Positions 61,501-64,000 of a DNA stretch of 64,000 nucleotides are shown here, piece after piece. Origin of the DNA: JACQFZ01 sp036381895 (GTDB lineage Bacteria > Pseudomonadota > Gammaproteobacteria > Acidiferrobacterales > Sulfurifustaceae); assembly GCA_036381895.1 (NCBI GenBank), contig DASVBY010000045.1, positions 4,425-68,424 of the forward strand, in the 5' to 3' direction. The position numbers and the translations under genes were made by a program. The notes beneath the pieces were generated by a model that was not told where the DNA came from, did not search any database, and saw nothing but the letters and a program-made list of their open reading frames with translations. Position 1 is the first letter of the stretch; every line of letters starts with the position of its first letter.

Positions 61501-62925
61501 ATGAGTATCAACTACAGCGAGAAGATTCCGAACAACGTCGACCTGGCGAGCGACAAGACGCTGCAGCGCGCGCTCGAGCACTGGCAGCCCTCGTTCCTCG
61601 GCTGGTGGCGTGACATGGGGCCGGTGGGTTCGGCCAACTACGACGTGTATTTGCGCACCGCGGTCAGCGTGGAGCCGAGCGGCTGGGCCCATTTCAGCTA
61701 CGTGAAGATGCCGGACTACCGCTGGGGCATCTTCCTCAATCCGCCCGAGCCCGATCGCCGGATCGGCTTCGGCGAGCACAAGGGCCAGCCGGTGTGGCAG
61801 GAGGTGCCGGGCGAGCACCGCAGCAACCTGCGGCGAATCATCGTCACCCAGGGCGACACCGAGCCGGCTTCGGTCGAGCAGCAGCGCCACCTCGGCATGA
61901 CCGCGCCCTCGCTCTATGACCTGCGCAACCTGTTTCAGGTCAACGTCGAGGAAGGCCGCCACCTCTGGGCCATGGTGTACCTGCTGCACCGGTACTTCGG
62001 CCGCGACGGCCGCGAGGAGGCCGAGGCGCTGCTCGAACGCCGCTCGGGCGACCGCGACAATCCGCGCATTCTCGGCGCGTTCAACGAGAAGACGCCGGAC
62101 TGGCTGTCGTTCTTCATGTTCACCTACTTCACCGACCGCGACGGCAAGTTCCAGCTGAGCGCGCTCGCCGAGTCCGGCTTCGATCCGCTGGCGCGCACCA
62201 CGCGCTTCATGCTGACGGAGGAGGCGCACCACATGTTCGTCGGCGAGTCGGGCGTTGCCCGCGTGCTCGCGCGCACCTGCGAGGTGATGGCGAAGCACAA
62301 GGTCGAGGCGCCCGATCAGGTGCGCGCGCTCGGCGTGATCGACCTGCCGACGATCCAGCGCTACCTCAACTTCCACTACAGCGTGACGCTCGATCTCTTC
62401 GGCTCGGACGTCTCCTCCAACGCCGCCACGTTCTACAGCAGCGGGCTCAAGGGCCGCTTCCAGGAGTCGAAGATCGACGACGATCACGTGCTCAAGGACG
62501 CGACCTACCCGGTGCTCGAGGTGGTGGACGGGCGTCTGGTCGAGCGGGAGGCGCCGATGCTGAACGCGCTCAACGAGAAGCTGCGCGACGACTTTATCAA
62601 GGATTCGGTGGCGGGCGTCGGGCGCTGGAACAAGGTGATCCAGAAGTACGGCATAGACTTCGAGCTCAAGGTGCCGCACAAGGCGTTCAACCGCCGCATC
62701 GGACCGCTCGCGGGGATCGAGGTGTCGCCGGACGGGCGTGTCGTGAGCCAGGCGGAATGGCAGGCGAAAGTGCACGAGTGGCTGCCGACCGACGAGGATC
62801 GCGCCTTCGTGGCCTCGCTCATGGGACGCGTGGTCGAGCCCGGCAAGTTCGCGAACTGGATCGCGCCGCCGGTGATGGGCATCAACAAGCAGCCGATCGA
62901 CTTCGAATACGTCCGGTTCAACTAG
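61501..62925 (+). CDS. boxB: Benzoyl-CoA 2,3-epoxidase, oxygenase subunit BoxB
   Basis: A 474-residue di-iron oxygenase that forms 2,3-epoxybenzoyl-CoA from benzoyl-CoA and O2, using electrons from BoxA. Probable iron ligands sit in NVEEGRH (E150, H154) and LTEEAHH (E240, H243/H244). The start MSINYSEKIPNNVDLASDKTL and end KQPIDFEYVRFN are typical. AGGAGTCAGCG precedes the ATG. boxC lies 125 bases upstream and boxA 192 bases downstream, unusually long gaps for a box operon, both holding related repeat sequence. Confidence 0.96.
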   Translation: MSINYSEKIPNNVDLASDKTLQRALEHWQPSFLGWWRDMGPVGSANYDVYLRTAVSVEPSGWAHFSYVKMPDYRWGIFLNPPEPDRRIGFGEHKGQPVWQEVPGEHRSNLRRIIVTQGDTEPASVEQQRHLGMTAPSLYDLRNLFQVNVEEGRHLWAMVYLLHRYFGRDGREEAEALLERRSGDRDNPRILGAFNEKTPDWLSFFMFTYFTDRDGKFQLSALAESGFDPLARTTRFMLTEEAHHMFVGESGVARVLARTCEVMAKHKVEAPDQVRALGVIDLPTIQRYLNFHYSVTLDLFGSDVSSNAATFYSSGLKGRFQESKIDDDHVLKDATYPVLEVVDGRLVEREAPMLNALNEKLRDDFIKDSVAGVGRWNKVIQKYGIDFELKVPHKAFNRRIGPLAGIEVSPDGRVVSQAEWQAKVHEWLPTDEDRAFVASLMGRVVEPGKFANWIAPPVMGINKQPIDFEYVRFN

Positions 62926-62931
62926 GAGCTT

Positions 62932-63098
62932 CGCCGCGGGAACGCGAAGGACACAGAGGAACAACGGACGCACGGCATCGATGGCGCGGCAACCGGATAG
63001 GCGGTTGCGCGCACCGTCGGGCGCTCGACGGCGCGGACGGTTCCGCGCCTCAGCGCGTACGCCGGCGTATCCTCTGTGCTCCGCGTATCCTCTGCGGG
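62932..63098. repeat. Inverted/direct repeat element between boxB and boxA
   Basis: CACAGAGGA (62952-62960) is the inverse of TCCTCTGTG (63070-63078). On the right side GCGTATCCTCTG occurs twice (63065-63076 and 63083-63094, period 18). The CACAGAGGA/TCCTCTGTG pattern resembles a family of short intergenic repeats I recall as common in diverse bacteria. The interior has no gene. The element occupies nearly the whole 192-base gap and leaves only the boxA ribosome-binding region. Confidence 0.6.
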
Positions 63099-63117
63099 TC
63101 AACGTCAGAAGGTAGCC

Positions 63118-64000
63118 ATGGGACGCGACGACAGCGCGGACATCGTCAAGCAGCACGTGATCGACCCGGAGATCTGCATCCGGTGCAACACGTGCGAGGA
63201 GACGTGCCCGCAGAAGGCGGTGACGCACAACGACCGCAACTACGTGGTCGACTTCGATCTCTGTAACCACTGCGGGGCGTGCCTGTTGCCGTGTCCGACC
63301 GGCGCGATCGACAACTGGCGCATGGTGCCGCGAGCGCGGCCCTACACCCTCGAGGAGCAGTTCGAGTGGGACAGTCTGCCGCCGCAGGAGGAGTTCGATA
63401 CCGCGCCTGACGACGGACTGCCCGAGGAAGTCGAGCGTCTGACGCGCGAAGCGCGCGCCGGGCAAGGCGGCGTGGCGCCTGCGCCGTGGTCGGCGGAGAC
63501 GCCGACCGTGAACATGTACACGATGAAAAAGCCCGCGATCGCGACGGTCACGGGCAACTACCGGCTGACCGACGACAACGCGAGCAGCCACATCCATCAC
63601 ATCATTCTCGACTTCGGCAATACGCCGTTTCCCGTGCTGGAAGGGCAGTCGATCGGGATCGTGCCGCCGGGCACGGACGCGAACGGGCGGCCGCACCACG
63701 TGCGCCTGTACTCGGTCGCGAGCCCGCGCGACGGTGAAAAGCCGAACCACAACAATCTGTCGCTCACCGTCAAGCGTGTGACCGAGGACCACGAAGGCAA
63801 GCCGGTGCGCGGCGTCGCGTCCAATTACCTCTGTGATCTAAAGAAAGGCGATCAGGTCACGGTGGTCGGACCGTACGGCGCGACGTTCTTGATGCCCAAC
63901 CATCCGGGCGCGAAGCTGCTCATGATTTGCACCGGGACGGGCTCGGCGCCGATGCGCGCGATGACCGAGCGCCGCCGCCGCCGCCTGGGCCGCGGCGACG
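63118..64000 (+). CDS. boxA: Benzoyl-CoA epoxidase reductase subunit BoxA (3' end outside the window)
   Basis: First 294 codons of BoxA, the NADPH-dependent reductase that supplies electrons to BoxB. An N-terminal 2x[4Fe-4S] ferredoxin domain has CIRCNTCEETCP and CNHCGACLLPCP (residues about 20 to 62). It is followed by a linker and a ferredoxin-NADP-reductase-like FAD domain (VRLYSVASPRDGE) up to the nucleotide-binding start MICTGTGSAPMRAMTERR. AGAAGG precedes the ATG. The frame is open at the window edge; about 120 residues are missing if the length is as usual (about 410-420). Confidence 0.95.
   Translation, partial: MGRDDSADIVKQHVIDPEICIRCNTCEETCPQKAVTHNDRNYVVDFDLCNHCGACLLPCPTGAIDNWRMVPRARPYTLEEQFEWDSLPPQEEFDTAPDDGLPEEVERLTREARAGQGGVAPAPWSAETPTVNMYTMKKPAIATVTGNYRLTDDNASSHIHHIILDFGNTPFPVLEGQSIGIVPPGTDANGRPHHVRLYSVASPRDGEKPNHNNLSLTVKRVTEDHEGKPVRGVASNYLCDLKKGDQVTVVGPYGATFLMPNHPGAKLLMICTGTGSAPMRAMTERRRRRLGRGD

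Overview
The window is high-GC DNA with densely packed operons. Gene content (boxRCBA, paaXABCDEYZGIK, pcaBDC, form II coxSLM, O2-independent ubiquinone and haem genes) points to a metabolically versatile, probably facultatively anaerobic betaproteobacterium of the Burkholderiales/Rhodocyclales kind. That assignment rests on gene families, not on a marker gene. No rRNA, tRNA, CRISPR array, transposase or integrase was seen. Both ends cut a gene: ubiV at the left and boxA at the right.

Layout. (1) 1-4.3 kb is a low-oxygen biosynthesis module: ubiV and ubiT for O2-independent ubiquinone hydroxylation, ubiD (decarboxylase) and hemN. A near-perfect FNR-type palindrome at 1393-1406 sits between the divergent ubiT and ubiD genes. 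(2) 4.4-13.7 kb is a mixed region: a cupredoxin remnant, a CPH-type copper ATPase, an orphan periplasmic binding protein, an AsmA protein, a stand-alone response regulator, a DUF421 membrane protein, a triple-BON protein and a small outer-membrane barrel. (3) 13.9-21.8 kb is a complete form II CO-dehydrogenase-like molybdenum hydroxylase cluster (coxS-L-M, coxD, coxE, coxG, XdhC-like). (4) 21.8-29.2 kb holds a DUF411/TlpA/CcdA thiol-redox operon, a second stand-alone receiver protein, a sugar-epimerase-like SDR, a lipase-like hydrolase, MscL, and a SRPBCC protein translationally coupled to a zinc alcohol dehydrogenase.

(5) 29.3-34.9 kb is the lower protocatechuate (beta-ketoadipate) branch: an IclR regulator divergent from catI-catJ, then pcaB-pcaD-pcaC. 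(6) 36.1-50.8 kb is the phenylacetate regulon: paaX divergent from one long operon, paaABCDE-paaY-paaZ-paaG-paaI-paaK, which continues into a five-gene LivKHMGF-type ABC importer. (7) 50.9-64 kb is the aerobic benzoyl-CoA (box) regulon. On the minus strand lie a DUF4863 gene, benzoate-CoA ligase, a second LivKHMGF-type importer and an alpha/beta hydrolase. On the plus strand lie boxR, boxC, boxB and boxA. The two strands diverge from an intergenic region carrying a CATGCATTAT direct repeat.

Together the right half imports aromatic acids, activates them to CoA thioesters and opens the ring through epoxides (Paa and Box routes), with a ring-cleavage lower pathway (Pca) beside it. All three funnel to beta-ketoadipyl/dehydroadipyl-CoA type intermediates. 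Genes for the final beta-oxidation and thiolysis steps (paaF/H/J, pcaF) and for protocatechuate dioxygenase (pcaGH) are not in the window. Regulatory sites that can be read directly include the FNR box, a candidate PaaX-controlled promoter, candidate operators for the IclR regulator and BoxR, and several strong hairpins.
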